A DNA stretch of 64,000 bases from Thiohalobacter thiocyanaticus (GTDB lineage: Bacteria; Pseudomonadota; Gammaproteobacteria; Thiohalobacterales; Thiohalobacteraceae): positions 2,418,001 to 2,482,000 of the forward strand of contig NZ_AP018052.1 of assembly GCF_002356355.1 (NCBI RefSeq), written 5' to 3'. A program made the translations under genes and the position numbers. Of this stretch, positions 43,659 through 54,251 are shown piece after piece. How positions within the stretch are numbered: the stretch's first letter is position 1; the number at the start of each line of letters is the position of its first letter. The notes below the pieces were generated by a model. It did no database searches, was not told the DNA's origin, and was given only the letters and a program-made list of their open reading frames with translations.

Positions 43659-46244
43659 TCATTCCACCGGCGCCCTGCCGTTGAGCTCCAGCATCCTGTT
43701 ATAGGTATCCTTGACCGCCGGATTGTTGCGCTGCATCAGGTAGGCCTTCTCGGCATGCCGCAGGGCTTCTTCGGGCCGCTCCTCGGCAATCAGCATGGCG
43801 TAGTTGTTGAGCGCGGCGACATGATCCGGGGCCCGCTCGAGCAGACGCTGGTACAACTCCCTGGCCCGGGCGTGCGCCCCGGTCTGGATATAAACCCTCC
43901 CCAGGGCCGCCATCACCTCCAGATCCTCGCCTTCCTGTTTCAGCCAATCGTCCAGGACCGCCTCCGCCCGATCGGCTGCGCCGGTTCTGAGGTACTTGTC
44001 CGACAGCAGAATCGCGATCCGCGGCAGATGCAGTTGCTCATACAGCGCCTCGAAATACTGGATGGAGCCCTCCTCGTTGCCCTGGACCGACTCGAGGACG
44101 CCGGCGAACATCCTGGCTTCCCGACTGTCCGGGTAGAACTGCTCCAGCCGCGCGACCGTCGCTGCCGCGGTCTCGACCCGGCCTTCCAGCAGCGCGGCCT
44201 GGGACCGGATCATCAGCGCGGTGAAGTTCCTCTCATCCCGTTCCAGGATGCGCTGTGCCGCCGCAGCCGCCTGCTGCGGCTGCCCCAGCGCCAGCGAGGT
44301 ACGGGCCCGCAGCTGCAGATACTCCAGACTGTCCAGAACCGAGGCCGGCAGCCCGCTGAGGGCATAGTCGGCGGAGGGGAAGTTGCCCTGTTCGAGATAG
44401 GCCCGTGCCAGGGCCAGCCCGGCCTGGGTACCAACGGCGCCGGATGTCTCGCTGCGCAGCAGACCGACCGCCTTGTCGTAGCGCCCGAGCAGCGTGTAGA
44501 TATTCGCGGCACTGACGCGAGTGCGCGGATCGTTGTCATGCAGGGCACGCTCGATGTGAGTCTCGGCTGCCCCGGCCTCGCCACGCTGTGTCATGATCCG
44601 TGCCAGTCCGAGGTTGGCCCGGGGCTCCTGCGGCTCAATGGCCAGAATCCTGCGATAGTAGGACTCGGCGTCCTCCAGATCGCCCGAGCGCATATAGAAC
44701 ACAGCCAGATTGCTGAGCGCACCGATATCGTCGGGATCGGCCTCGATGGCGGCGAGGAAGGCGTCTTCGGCCTGCTCCGACTCGCCTCTGGAGGCATGAA
44801 TCAGGGCACGCAGTTCGCGGAAATCGGCATTATCCGGGGACTCGGCAAGCACCGACTCGATCAGGGCCCCGGCCTTGTCGACTTCGCCCCTGTCGATCAG
44901 CTTGAGCGCGACCAGCTTGCGGATCTCCAGCGGCTCGGCCGCGCTCTCCACCACCTGGTCGATTTCGGCCAGACCGGCCTCGCTCTGCCCGGAGTCCAGC
45001 AGCAGCATGCCCAGGTTCATCCGGTAGGCAACGTTGTCGGGATCCTGGTCCAGCAGCGCATCGACCACCTCCCTGACCCGGGCCATGTCGCCAGCGCGCA
45101 GATAGGTTTCACCCAGCAGGGTCAGCACCGAAGGATCATCCGGCCGGATCTGTCTCAGACCCTGCAGCAGCTCAATGGCGCGGGGATAGTCGCCGAGCCG
45201 GAAAAAGACATGTGCGCGGATCTTGTCCAGCGGATAGAAGCTGCGTTGTATCGAACTGACGAAACGTTCGATATGGGTATTCGCCTGCTGATCGTTGCCC
45301 AGCGCATAGTGGGTCAGTCCCAGATACATATGGGCCGGGACAAAGGCGTCATAGGTACTGACCACGCGTTCGAAGTGACTCAGGGCCGGCGGGTAATCGG
45401 CCTCGGTGAACAGCAGCAGCCCCTCGATGTAATCAACCGCGGGGTGTCGGGGTGCAATCGCCTTGAGCTGTTTGAGATTGGCCACGGCCGCCTCGCGATC
45501 GGAGTCGGCCATCGCGATCAGCGCCAGATCGATGTAGACGTTGTAGAAACGCGCGCCCGCATCCACCGCAGCGAGAAGATGCCGCTTTGCCTGTTCCAGC
45601 GCCTGCAGCCGCAGGTAGAGCCGGCCGATCAATGCCTGGAGATAGGGGTCACCCGGCTCCAGGGCATCCAGACGTTCCCGGGCCGTCTCCCTGTCACCCT
45701 GGCCAAGCCTGTACATGATGCCGGCCAGCTGGACGTCGCCAAGCTCCGGCGCAAGCGACTCGGCCTGCTGCAGATAGGTCTGCGCCCGCCGAACATCCCT
45801 GGCCTGCAGTGTTGCCAGTGACTTGTACGCCAGTACCTGTGCAGTGACCGCGCTCCCCAGCCCCTCGGGTTCCAGCGCCAGCAGGCGCTGATGACTGGGC
45901 GCGGAATAATAGGCCCTGGCCAGCCGCGGATAGACGGCTGCCGGCGCCATGCCCAGTTCCAGCGCCTTCTCCAGTTCCTTGTAGGCCGCATCCAGCTTCC
46001 ACTGCTTCATGTAGGCATCGGCGAGCAGCCACCTGGCCTCGATATCGTCGGGGTCGGCCCGCAGCAGATTCTTGAGATGGATCTCCGCCGCCTTGTAGTC
46101 GTACTCGGCAATCCGGCTTTTCGCCTCCAGGCGGGTCTCTTCCGGGGTCATTGAGTCAAAGCCGCAGGCGGCAAGCGCCAGGGCAAGTACACAGGTTGCA
46201 AGTATGACGGGCGCGTTGCGGAGCAATCTGCCAATACAAATCAT
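43659..46244 (-). CDS. PrsT-like TPR lipoprotein (second paralogue)
   Basis: The 861-residue protein starts with a lipoprotein signal (VLALALAACGFDS; lipid-bearing Cys near residue 27). The rest is a continuous solenoid of about 20 TPR units, from YDYKAAEIHLKNLLRADPDD to RPEEALRHAEKAYLMQRNN. It matches the long TPR lipoproteins of PEP-CTERM systems. It follows the prsT gene by 26 bases and is about equally long, so it looks like a diverged tandem duplicate. Anchoring in the outer membrane and a scaffold role in polymer or PEP-CTERM export are inferred. Confidence 0.9.
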   Translation of the reverse strand: MICIGRLLRNAPVILATCVLALALAACGFDSMTPEETRLEAKSRIAEYDYKAAEIHLKNLLRADPDDIEARWLLADAYMKQWKLDAAYKELEKALELGMAPAAVYPRLARAYYSAPSHQRLLALEPEGLGSAVTAQVLAYKSLATLQARDVRRAQTYLQQAESLAPELGDVQLAGIMYRLGQGDRETARERLDALEPGDPYLQALIGRLYLRLQALEQAKRHLLAAVDAGARFYNVYIDLALIAMADSDREAAVANLKQLKAIAPRHPAVDYIEGLLLFTEADYPPALSHFERVVSTYDAFVPAHMYLGLTHYALGNDQQANTHIERFVSSIQRSFYPLDKIRAHVFFRLGDYPRAIELLQGLRQIRPDDPSVLTLLGETYLRAGDMARVREVVDALLDQDPDNVAYRMNLGMLLLDSGQSEAGLAEIDQVVESAAEPLEIRKLVALKLIDRGEVDKAGALIESVLAESPDNADFRELRALIHASRGESEQAEDAFLAAIEADPDDIGALSNLAVFYMRSGDLEDAESYYRRILAIEPQEPRANLGLARIMTQRGEAGAAETHIERALHDNDPRTRVSAANIYTLLGRYDKAVGLLRSETSGAVGTQAGLALARAYLEQGNFPSADYALSGLPASVLDSLEYLQLRARTSLALGQPQQAAAAAQRILERDERNFTALMIRSQAALLEGRVETAAATVARLEQFYPDSREARMFAGVLESVQGNEEGSIQYFEALYEQLHLPRIAILLSDKYLRTGAADRAEAVLDDWLKQEGEDLEVMAALGRVYIQTGAHARARELYQRLLERAPDHVAALNNYAMLIAEERPEEALRHAEKAYLMQRNNPAVKDTYNRMLELNGRAPVE

Positions 46245-46270
46245 CTGGAATAATCCGTGTCGGGGGGTTG

Positions 46271-49033
46271 TCAGTCTGCGCTGTTCAACTGCTGATACAG
46301 CGAGCGCGCCTGTTCGGGTCGGGACAGCTCATCGAACCGGCGTTCGATCTCCCTGAGTTCCAGCAGGGCAGCCTTGTTCTTGCCGTTGCGGTGATAGGCC
46401 GCTGCCAGGTGATAGCGGATATCGGGGATATGCGGGGCCAGCACCGCCGCTTCCTTCAGCAGCCGCTCGGCCTCGACCGGTCGGTCGTTCTTCAACAGCA
46501 GCCAGCCATAGGTATCGATGATCTCGGGACGTGAAGCCGACAGCTCATAGGCCCTGGCCGCGTACTCCAGCCCGCGTTCGGGATCCGTTTCGGCGGCGAT
46601 GACCGCGGCATTGTTCAGCGCCGGGACGTTGTCCGGCTGCCTTTCGAGCACCGTCTGATATTCCTCCAGCGCGGCCGCGGACTCGCCGGCGCGACCGAGG
46701 TCGGAGGCATAGATCAGTCGAACATCGGTATCGTCAGGGTATGACTGCAGCCAGGTCTCAAGCACTGTCCGCGCCGGGCCGGTGTCTCCCTGCGCCTTAT
46801 GCACACGGTAGAGCTTGGTCATCAGGGGACGCGTGGCGCTTCTGGCATAGGCCTGGCGATAGGCCTCAAGCGCCTCAGCCGGCGCCTGTCGGCGCATGTG
46901 AAAGTCACCTTCCAGTTCGAATCCCAGGCCGATGTCCGCATATTCTTCTTGCGTCCGTTCGATCAGGGCCAGGGCCTTGTCGTCCTGTCCCTGCGCGGCA
47001 TAGGCCTCGGTCAGCAGAATCCGGGCTTCGATGTCCTCCACTCCCAGTTCCAGGGCACGTTCCAGCGGGGCGATGGCCTTGCCGGTCTCATTTCGCGCCA
47101 GATGCAGGCGGCCGAGCAGATAATGCGCATAGCCGTTTTCCGGCGTCTTTTCGACCAGTGATCTGATGGTGGCCTCGGCATTGGCATGGTTGCCGCTGTT
47201 GATCTGCACCAGGCCGAGCTTGGCAAGCACCCGCGGCTGTCCCGGATGCCGGCGGTCCAGATCGGACAATACGACCAGGGCCTTGTTCAACTCATCGTTG
47301 CGGGCCAGATAATCGGCATAGGCCAGTCCCGGCTGCAGTTCGCTCTCATGGCCTTCATAGGCCTTCCGGTACAGGTCCGCGGCGCCTTTCCGATCACCCG
47401 TGGCCTCGGCAAGTCTGGCCCGTGCCAGCAGTACCCCTGGTGATCCCGCCCCCTGGCGTTCGGCACGTTCGAGGATATCCGCGGCGGCGGCCGCATTGCC
47501 GTCCTGAAACTCGACATTGGCCAGGTTGATATAGGCAGCGGAGAACGCCGGATCCGCGTCGATCGCCTGCTGCAGGGTCTGACGCGCGGCCCTGCGCTCA
47601 CCCATGGCCAGCTGGACCACAGCATGCAGATTGGCCGCTTCCGCGCTGTCCGGATACCTGTTGCGCATTGCCTCCACGGCACGCAAGGCGGCGGCATGAT
47701 CCTCCAGCGCCATGTAGGACATGACCAGCAGGCGGTCATAGCCCATGCCGCCCTCGGCATCAGTGAGTGAACGCAGTTCCTCCAGTCCCGTTTCCCGGTC
47801 CCCCTGCAGAATGCGTCCCATCGCCAGCTGCGCCTGGACCGGCAGCGCTTCCGGCGCGATTTCCCGCGCCCGTTCCAGATACTCCATGGCCCGTTCGACC
47901 TCGCCGACCTGCATGTAGGCCGCACCGAGTTGAGCCAGATACCCGGCATTGTCCCTGGCGGCTTCGGCGGCCGGCTGCATGATCTCGATCGCCTCCTTCA
48001 CCTTGCCCTGCTGCAGACTGATGCTGCCCAGCATCTGCCTTGCCGGTACATGCGCCGGGGCGTATTCCAGATAATCGCTCAGATAGAGCCGGGCCTGATC
48101 CAGATTGCCGCGCTGATGATGAATGGTCCCCAGGAACAGCATCGCCGGCGCGTGCTTGGGCTGCACCGACAGGACCTTGTTGAAGGCGGCGAGCGCCTGA
48201 TCATGGTTGCCGGCACTGAATTCGAGCAGGCCATCAAGGTGTATCACCTGGGCGTTCTCCGGCAGCACTTCCAGCAACTCGTCGACAACCGGACGCGCCG
48301 CGGAGAACTCGCCCTGGACGATCAGCGCCTGGGCCTTGCCGAGACGGGCAACGATATCGTCCGGCCTGACCTCCAGCGCCCGGTCGAACCAGGTCACCGC
48401 CTCCGGTCGTTTCTCGGCCGCGAGAATCTGTGCCTTGACCAGGTTGGCACTGTAGCTGCCGCGATCGCTGTCCAGCGCCCGGTCGACAAGCTGGTGCGCC
48501 TGTGCATGATCGCCGGCGTTGTAGGCCAGCTGGGCCAGGCCGAGATGGGCATCGGCGTGCTTGTCGTCCAGGGTCAGCGCCTGGCGGAACTGCTCCTCGG
48601 CCTGAGTCAGTTCGCCCTGGGCCATCAGGGCCTGGGCACGCAGCACCCGGATATCGGCGGCCAGCGCCGCCGGATCATCCGCCGTGACCTCGATTTCCTG
48701 CAGTACCTCGTCGAACCTGGCCTGCCGCAGCAGGGACTGGGCCAGTCCGGTGACCCAGTCGGCGCGCGCCGCCTTTAGCCGCCGCGCCTGCCTGAACTCC
48801 TTTTCCGCCGCCGCGGCATCGCCGGTTTCGAGATGGATCCGGGCCAGCAGCAGCCGGGCATCACGGTTGTCCGGCGCCTCCTTCAGGGCGTTTTTCAGCT
48901 GGATCACCGCGGCCCGGTATTCCTGCCTGGCATAGTAGTCCCTGGCCTCCTCCAGATAGTCCGCGGCCACCGCGGTGATGGGAAGCAGCAGTCCTGCGAT
49001 CATTCCCCGGATCAATCGTGTGCTGGCATGCAT
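46271..49033 (-). CDS. prsT: PEP-CTERM system TPR protein PrsT
   Basis: The ATG at 49033 is preferred because AGGA lies seven bases before it; an ATG six bases upstream is too close to that site. The 920-residue protein has an N-terminal signal (GMIAGLLLPITAVAA) followed by more than 20 TPR units. PrsT proteins are usually lipoproteins, but here there is no Cys at the cleavage site, suggesting a soluble periplasmic form. The order prsK-prsR-prsT is the standard one in XrtA genomes, which supports the name. Confidence 0.9.
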   Translation of the reverse strand: MHASTRLIRGMIAGLLLPITAVAADYLEEARDYYARQEYRAAVIQLKNALKEAPDNRDARLLLARIHLETGDAAAAEKEFRQARRLKAARADWVTGLAQSLLRQARFDEVLQEIEVTADDPAALAADIRVLRAQALMAQGELTQAEEQFRQALTLDDKHADAHLGLAQLAYNAGDHAQAHQLVDRALDSDRGSYSANLVKAQILAAEKRPEAVTWFDRALEVRPDDIVARLGKAQALIVQGEFSAARPVVDELLEVLPENAQVIHLDGLLEFSAGNHDQALAAFNKVLSVQPKHAPAMLFLGTIHHQRGNLDQARLYLSDYLEYAPAHVPARQMLGSISLQQGKVKEAIEIMQPAAEAARDNAGYLAQLGAAYMQVGEVERAMEYLERAREIAPEALPVQAQLAMGRILQGDRETGLEELRSLTDAEGGMGYDRLLVMSYMALEDHAAALRAVEAMRNRYPDSAEAANLHAVVQLAMGERRAARQTLQQAIDADPAFSAAYINLANVEFQDGNAAAAADILERAERQGAGSPGVLLARARLAEATGDRKGAADLYRKAYEGHESELQPGLAYADYLARNDELNKALVVLSDLDRRHPGQPRVLAKLGLVQINSGNHANAEATIRSLVEKTPENGYAHYLLGRLHLARNETGKAIAPLERALELGVEDIEARILLTEAYAAQGQDDKALALIERTQEEYADIGLGFELEGDFHMRRQAPAEALEAYRQAYARSATRPLMTKLYRVHKAQGDTGPARTVLETWLQSYPDDTDVRLIYASDLGRAGESAAALEEYQTVLERQPDNVPALNNAAVIAAETDPERGLEYAARAYELSASRPEIIDTYGWLLLKNDRPVEAERLLKEAAVLAPHIPDIRYHLAAAYHRNGKNKAALLELREIERRFDELSRPEQARSLYQQLNSAD

Positions 49034-49054
49034 GGTCATATCCTTTTTATTCCG

Positions 49055-50419
49055 CTATTTCGCCTGGATATTCAGGTTGTATTTCTTTACCAGTGAATAG
49101 AAGGTGGGACGGGTGATGCCGAGCAGTTCGGCGGCCTGCGAAACATTGCCGGAGGCATACTGGTAGGCACGCAGCAGCGCCTTGCTTTCCGCTTCCTCGC
49201 GGATCTGACGCAGGTTGAAGGGCAGGGACTGGTCCTGATCGCCGGGGTCCAGTTCCAGGTCGGCGGCGGCGATGTGCTTGCCCTCAGCCATGATGATGGC
49301 GCGCTTGACCCGGTTCTCCAGTTCACGCACGTTGCCCGGCCAGCTGTAATTCTCGATCGCGGCCAGGGCGTCGGGGGCAAAGCGGACGGAATTCTTCTTG
49401 AACTGATCGGCATACTGATTGAGGAAATAATTCGCCAGCACCACCGCCTCGCCCTGACGCTCGCTCAGTGACGGGATATTGATGGTGATTTCGCTGATGC
49501 GATAGTAGAGATCCTCGCGGAAGGCGCCCTGCTGGATCTGTTCCTGCAGGTTGCGATGGGTGGCGCAGACCACGCGGACATCGACCGGGATCTCCTTGCG
49601 CCCGCCCACACGCACGATCACCCGTTCCTGCAGGAAGCGGAGCAGCTTGGCCTGCAACGGCAGCGGCAGATCACCCACCTCGTCCAGGAACAGGGTGCCG
49701 CCGTTGGCGCACTCGACGTTGCCCGGGGTAGTCTTGTTGGCGCCGGTGAAAGCGCCCTTCTCATAACCGAACAACTCGCTTTCCAGCAGGTTCTCCGGGA
49801 TGGCGGCACAGTTGATGGCAATCCAGGGCTGGTCGGCGCGCGGGCTCAGTTCATGGAGGCTGCGGGCGAGCAGTTCCTTGCCGGTGCCGGAATCCCCCAG
49901 CAGCAGGGCCGTGGCATCGGTGGGCGCGAGCTTCTCGATCTTGCGGCAGACCTCGAGCATTTCGGGGCTGGTCGCGATGATGCCCGCCAGGGGGGATTCG
50001 GCGGCCGGATTCACACTCCGCTGCTGTTCTTCCAGTTCATGCAGATGCCAGGCCCGTTCCACGATGAAACCCAGCAGTTCCGGATCCGCCGGTTTCTGGC
50101 AGAACAGCCAGGCACCCTCAGCGATGGCGCGAATGGCATTTTCACTGTCGTTGTTGCCGGTGACCACGATCACCTTGGTCCTGGGCGCCAGGGACAGAAT
50201 CTGGCCCAGCGTGGCCAGCCCCTCGGTGGCGCCGCCCGGGTCCGGCGGCAATCCCAGATCCAGCGTCACCACCGCCGGTTCGTGACGCCGCAGCTGGGCG
50301 ATGGCGTTCTCGCGGTCACTGGCGGTGACGACCTCGAACTCATCGAATGACCATTTCAGCGCGCTTTGCAGACCGGGGTCATCCTCGACGATCAGCAGTG
50401 TTTTCTTCCTTGCGTTCAC
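49055..50419 (-). CDS. prsR: Sigma-54-dependent response regulator PrsR
   Basis: I start at GTG 50419, with GGGAG five bases upstream (454 residues); the longer frame runs back into prsK. The protein has a receiver domain (phospho-acceptor Asp54 in TLDLGLPPD), a sigma-54 AAA+ domain with Walker A GDSGTGKE and the RpoN-contact loop [10 protein letters not shown], and a Fis-type helix-turn-helix ([23 protein letters not shown]). It should activate sigma-54 promoters such as that at 41377 after phosphorylation by PrsK. Confidence 0.97.
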   Translation of the reverse strand: MNARKKTLLIVEDDPGLQSALKWSFDEFEVVTASDRENAIAQLRRHEPAVVTLDLGLPPDPGGATEGLATLGQILSLAPRTKVIVVTGNNDSENAIRAIAEGAWLFCQKPADPELLGFIVERAWHLHELEEQQRSVNPAAESPLAGIIATSPEMLEVCRKIEKLAPTDATALLLGDSGTGKELLARSLHELSPRADQPWIAINCAAIPENLLESELFGYEKGAFTGANKTTPGNVECANGGTLFLDEVGDLPLPLQAKLLRFLQERVIVRVGGRKEIPVDVRVVCATHRNLQEQIQQGAFREDLYYRISEITINIPSLSERQGEAVVLANYFLNQYADQFKKNSVRFAPDALAAIENYSWPGNVRELENRVKRAIIMAEGKHIAAADLELDPGDQDQSLPFNLRQIREEAESKALLRAYQYASGNVSQAAELLGITRPTFYSLVKKYNLNIQAK

Positions 50420-50462
50420 CTGTACTCCCACATCAGCTGAGGTGATCGGATTCCCCGCACAT

Positions 50463-52526
50463 TCAGGCGACCTGCTCCTGCTCCGTGTCGGGGCAGGGCA
50501 ACAGAATCCTGAAGGTTGATCCCGCACCCGGCTGGCTCTGCACCATGATATCGCCGCCCAGCGACCGGATGTATTCGCGACTCTCGTATGCACCGACCCC
50601 CATGCCGACGTCACCCTTGGTGGTGTCGAAGGGACGGAACAGGCGTTCCTGGATGAACTCGGGTTCCATGCCGATGCCGTCGTCACTGACGCTCACCTGG
50701 ACATGCCCCTCCGTGCGCTCCACGCTGACCCGGACATGACCGTCCCGGGTAGTGGCCTGCTGGGCATTCTGCACGATATTGCGCAGGGCAGTGCGCAGCC
50801 GGTCCGGATCCACGGTCAACTCGATCTCCGCGAGCTCGTTGTGCAGTTGGGGACGGGGCTCATAGACGGACAACTCCTCCATCACCGAGTTCAACAGCCG
50901 CTCCAGCCTGATCGGGCGTGGCCGGTTCTCGCTCAATCCGGACTTGAGCAGATTCATCAGGCGGTTCATCTTGGTGACCGAGTGTTCCATTACGGCGACC
51001 ACATCGTCGATAAAGGCCGGATTGTGTTTATGCTTGGCGGCGTTCTTGGTAATTATTGATTGTTGGGCAATTATATTCTTCAAATCATGAAGAATATAGG
51101 CCGAGAGCCGGTGGAAGCCCTCGAACTGCCGGGCCTCGGTGAGCGCCAGGTTGGCCTCGAGTTGCCCCAGGTAGGCCGCGGCCTGGCAGGTCGCGGTCTT
51201 GAGCAGGTCCATCACTTCCCAGTCCAGTCGCACCGTCGCCAGGGGCTTCGCGAGGAAAATCAGTCCGATAAGCTCCCCCCCGTCAAGCAGCGGCACAATC
51301 AGCCAGGCCTGGGGGATCTCGGGCAGCCACCCCGGCAGGTGCATGTCGGCATAGCGCTCCGGGCGCTCGCGCCATTCCTGCAGATCTATGACCCACCCAT
51401 TGGCCTCGACGAAGCGCACCAGATCCGATTCCGCCTCCAGCATCCAGGCCGCCTCAAAGGGTTGGTTCCAGTGGGCAACCGGTGTGTAGGCCGTGGTCGA
51501 GCGGCGCAGCCACAGGATACCCGCCGGACTGTCCACGATGCTGGCCACGGCCCGGATCACGCAGACCCTGGGATCGGCTTCCTGTTTGCAGGCCGACAGG
51601 GTGCGGGTAAAGCGCAGCCACTGTTCGCGATAGTCGTACTGGTAATTGAAGAAGTGCTTGCTGAAGAATACCCGCAGCTGCGCCCGCGCATGCCCCGAAA
51701 ACAACAGCGCGGCCAGCCCCAGCAGGGCGGCGGCGACAAACACAATCTGGAGAACATCCCCCCATTCGCCGCCTACCGCGCGGATATAGTAACCGGCTGC
51801 CGCCATCACCAGCAGATAAATGCCCGTTCCGATCAGAGTGGCCGTGTGAAAGACCATGCGCCTCGAGACAAAAACGTCCAGCGACCAGTCCGGATTGCGC
51901 GCGGCAGAAACCGCGATCAGAGGCACGGCCAGGGCATTGATCGCTCCGCGTGCCTGCCAGATCGCCGGATCCAGCTGATTGAACATCACCGCATTGGAAT
52001 AGAGGATGAAATCATAGAGGTAGATCCCGGCAATCCCGAAGCACAGGTACTTGATTCCCCAGCGCTGGTCGGACTTGGTGTTGCGGAACAGGTTCTCGAC
52101 CAGCCACAGCACACCCACCACCAGACCCAGATACAGGGCATAGACAAGCTTGAAGGGAATGGCATTGAAGATAGCCACCGGAAACAGCGGCAGCAGCGCC
52201 AGCAGCCCCGACAGGCCGTAGGCCGCCAGCGGCCCGGGCGAAAAAGCCCCGAAGAAGGTGGCCGCGCCGCGCTGGGTGCGCAGGATACCGAACAGGAAGA
52301 TGAACCAGCCGATGAACCGCAGGGCCTCTGCCGTGGGGATGAAGACCACGGCAAGCGGATACTCTGCCGCCACCAGCATGGCATGCACAGCCCACAGCGC
52401 CGAGACGCCCACCCCTGCCAGCAGCACCCCGCCCTGAAGGCGGCCACGCCAGCCACTGGCAAGCACCAGCGTCAGGATCAGGTAGGCCAGAGCGGCCAGT
52501 CCGTAGCTGTATATACCGATGCTCAA
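50463..52526 (-). CDS. prsK: PEP-CTERM system histidine kinase PrsK
   Basis: The 687-residue protein has about eight N-terminal membrane helices (residues 5-285), a GAF-like cytosolic domain (roughly 310-455), the phospho-acceptor His480 in LSAYILHDLKNI, and a C-terminal HATPase (DDGIGMEPEFIQERLFRPF). It senses an unknown signal and phosphorylates PrsR, whose gene follows by 43 bases. Upstream lies a 180-base gap with a poor sigma-54-like sequence. Confidence 0.97.
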   Translation of the reverse strand: MSIGIYSYGLAALAYLILTLVLASGWRGRLQGGVLLAGVGVSALWAVHAMLVAAEYPLAVVFIPTAEALRFIGWFIFLFGILRTQRGAATFFGAFSPGPLAAYGLSGLLALLPLFPVAIFNAIPFKLVYALYLGLVVGVLWLVENLFRNTKSDQRWGIKYLCFGIAGIYLYDFILYSNAVMFNQLDPAIWQARGAINALAVPLIAVSAARNPDWSLDVFVSRRMVFHTATLIGTGIYLLVMAAAGYYIRAVGGEWGDVLQIVFVAAALLGLAALLFSGHARAQLRVFFSKHFFNYQYDYREQWLRFTRTLSACKQEADPRVCVIRAVASIVDSPAGILWLRRSTTAYTPVAHWNQPFEAAWMLEAESDLVRFVEANGWVIDLQEWRERPERYADMHLPGWLPEIPQAWLIVPLLDGGELIGLIFLAKPLATVRLDWEVMDLLKTATCQAAAYLGQLEANLALTEARQFEGFHRLSAYILHDLKNIIAQQSIITKNAAKHKHNPAFIDDVVAVMEHSVTKMNRLMNLLKSGLSENRPRPIRLERLLNSVMEELSVYEPRPQLHNELAEIELTVDPDRLRTALRNIVQNAQQATTRDGHVRVSVERTEGHVQVSVSDDGIGMEPEFIQERLFRPFDTTKGDVGMGVGAYESREYIRSLGGDIMVQSQPGAGSTFRILLPCPDTEQEQVA

Positions 52527-52631
52527 TCTTCCCTCGACGGTTTGATCGGTCCCGGTCAGATTCAGCAGTCAGCGAGACGCCCCGCCTGCATGCCGCTCAG
52601 CCCACCATCACGGGCCCGGATACCTGCATTA

Positions 52632-52648
52632 TGAAAGTGCCGTGCCCG
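52632..52648 (-). promoter_or_regulatory. Imperfect sigma-54-like promoter upstream of prsK
   Basis: On the minus strand CGGGCACGGCACTTTCA agrees with the -24 element except for one base, but the invariant GC of the -12 element is TC. It lies about 105 bases before prsK. Possibly weak autoregulation, possibly chance. Confidence 0.25.
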
Positions 52649-52707
52649 GCGGGCAATGCTGATGAGGAAACACAACCGGGCCGCGGCCGATTGACAGCGC
52701 CGGGGCT

Positions 52708-54108
52708 TCAGTGGGCCCCTTTGCCCATCAGAACAACCTCCACGGTCTGCACCAGTATCATCAGATCCAGCAGCAGGCTGTAGTTCTTCACATAGTACAG
52801 ATCGTACTGCAGCTTCTCGAAGGCGTCCTCTTCCGAAGAGCCGTATTGGTAGCAGACCTGTGCCCAGCCGGTCAGTCCCGGTTTGACCCGGTGACGCTCG
52901 TTGTAATACGGGATCTTCTCGGCCAGCTGCTCCACGAACTCGGGCCGTTCCGGACGCGGCCCGACGAAACTCATGTTGCCCCGGAGCACATTGAAGATCT
53001 GCGGCAGTTCGTCCAGACGCACCTTGCGTATGATCCCGCCCACGCGCGTCACCCGGGCATCGTTGCGGCTGGCCCATTGGGCGCCGTCCTTTTCGGCATC
53101 CGTGCGCATGCTGCGGAACTTCACGATCCGGAAGGGACGGCCGTTTTCCCCGACCCGCACCTGACGGTACAGGATCGGCCCGCGGAAACCGCCCTCGACG
53201 AACACGGCGATGGCCACCACCAGCATGAACGGCAGCAGCAGCGGCAGCAGCACCAGGGCCAGCGTGAGATCGAACAGGCGCTTGAGATAAGCACGCACCG
53301 CCCCGCCCCGGAACCCGTCCGAGAGGAACATCCAACTCGGGTCCAGCACATCGAGTTTGATCTTGCCCAGTTCGCGCTCGAAGAAACTCAGCAGGTCGAC
53401 CACGTCGACGCCGCTCATCTTGCAGTCCAGGATCTCGTCCACAGGCAGGCCGCGGCGACGGTCGTCCACCGCCACCACGATTTCGTCGATATCATGATCG
53501 GTGACATATTCTGCCAGCGGGCTGTCGATTTCGAGGATGCGTTCGGGATCGACCTGCTCCTCGGCATCGCCCATGCGGGCAAACCCGACCAGATGCAGTT
53601 CCCGCATGTCGCTGCTGCGCCGGTAGCGGGTGATCAGGGCGGCCTTTCTGCCCGTACCCAGCACCAGCACCCGCCGCTTGAGCATGGACTGGTCACCCAG
53701 GCGCAGGAACAGGCCGCGGGTGAGGACCAGCCCGAGCAGGCTGATGGAATAGGCGATGGCCAGTGCCCCGCGGCCGAGGAACAGTTCCGGCGCCAGGTAG
53801 AAGATCACCGCCAGCGGCACCAGGCTCAGCGCGAAACTGGCCATGGCGCGCAGCAGCAGGCCCTCGAAGCCGTCCCGGGTGCGCCGCTCGTACAGTCCCA
53901 TCCCGGCCATGCTGAGTACCAGCGTCAGGGAGAACACGATCGCCTTGGGCCAGACCGGCTGGACGCTGGCCACGGTGGCCGGATCGGACTCCCAGAAGCG
54001 GATGGCCACGGCCCATTCGAAGGCGAGAAAGAAGAACACACCCTCGAGCACCGCCAGATAGAGAAAGGCGGTGGGGATGTAGTGGCGGAATATCCTGATC
54101 GTTGCCAT
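52708..54108 (-). CDS. Initiating sugar transferase, PEP-CTERM system (EpsB/WbaP type)
   Basis: The ATG at 54108 gives a 466-residue protein. Four N-terminal membrane helices (about 12-130) and a Rossmann-like segment (RRVLVLGTGRKAALI) precede a fifth helix near residue 280 and the polyprenyl-phosphate hexose-1-phosphate transferase domain, with FRIVKFRSMRTDAE, LDELPQIFNVLRGNMSFVGPRPE and KPGLTGWAQV. It starts repeat-unit synthesis by moving a sugar-1-phosphate to undecaprenyl phosphate. It is placed before prsK rather than in the 17-gene run. Confidence 0.96.
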   Translation of the reverse strand: MATIRIFRHYIPTAFLYLAVLEGVFFFLAFEWAVAIRFWESDPATVASVQPVWPKAIVFSLTLVLSMAGMGLYERRTRDGFEGLLLRAMASFALSLVPLAVIFYLAPELFLGRGALAIAYSISLLGLVLTRGLFLRLGDQSMLKRRVLVLGTGRKAALITRYRRSSDMRELHLVGFARMGDAEEQVDPERILEIDSPLAEYVTDHDIDEIVVAVDDRRRGLPVDEILDCKMSGVDVVDLLSFFERELGKIKLDVLDPSWMFLSDGFRGGAVRAYLKRLFDLTLALVLLPLLLPFMLVVAIAVFVEGGFRGPILYRQVRVGENGRPFRIVKFRSMRTDAEKDGAQWASRNDARVTRVGGIIRKVRLDELPQIFNVLRGNMSFVGPRPERPEFVEQLAEKIPYYNERHRVKPGLTGWAQVCYQYGSSEEDAFEKLQYDLYYVKNYSLLLDLMILVQTVEVVLMGKGAH

Positions 54109-54163
54109 TATGCCGTTCCATGGCGGAATGCGGGGCACTCCGCCGGGATTGTCACCTCGGTAC

Positions 54164-54204
54164 AAGCCGCTTCCCGGAGGCGGCTTCCTTATAGTCTGGA
54201 CTAT
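54164..54204. other. Hairpin and short palindrome between two genes
   Basis: AAGCCGC, nine bases, GCGGCTT (54164-54186) and ATAGTC-TG-GACTAT (54191-54204) lie between the cyclic-nucleotide-binding gene and the sugar-transferase start. The second is a plausible operator half-way between the genes; the first lacks a U-tract. Confidence 0.3.
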
Positions 54205-54251
54205 ATTGTGGCTATCGGCGGCCGGGAATGAAAATTGACCGCCAATGCGGA

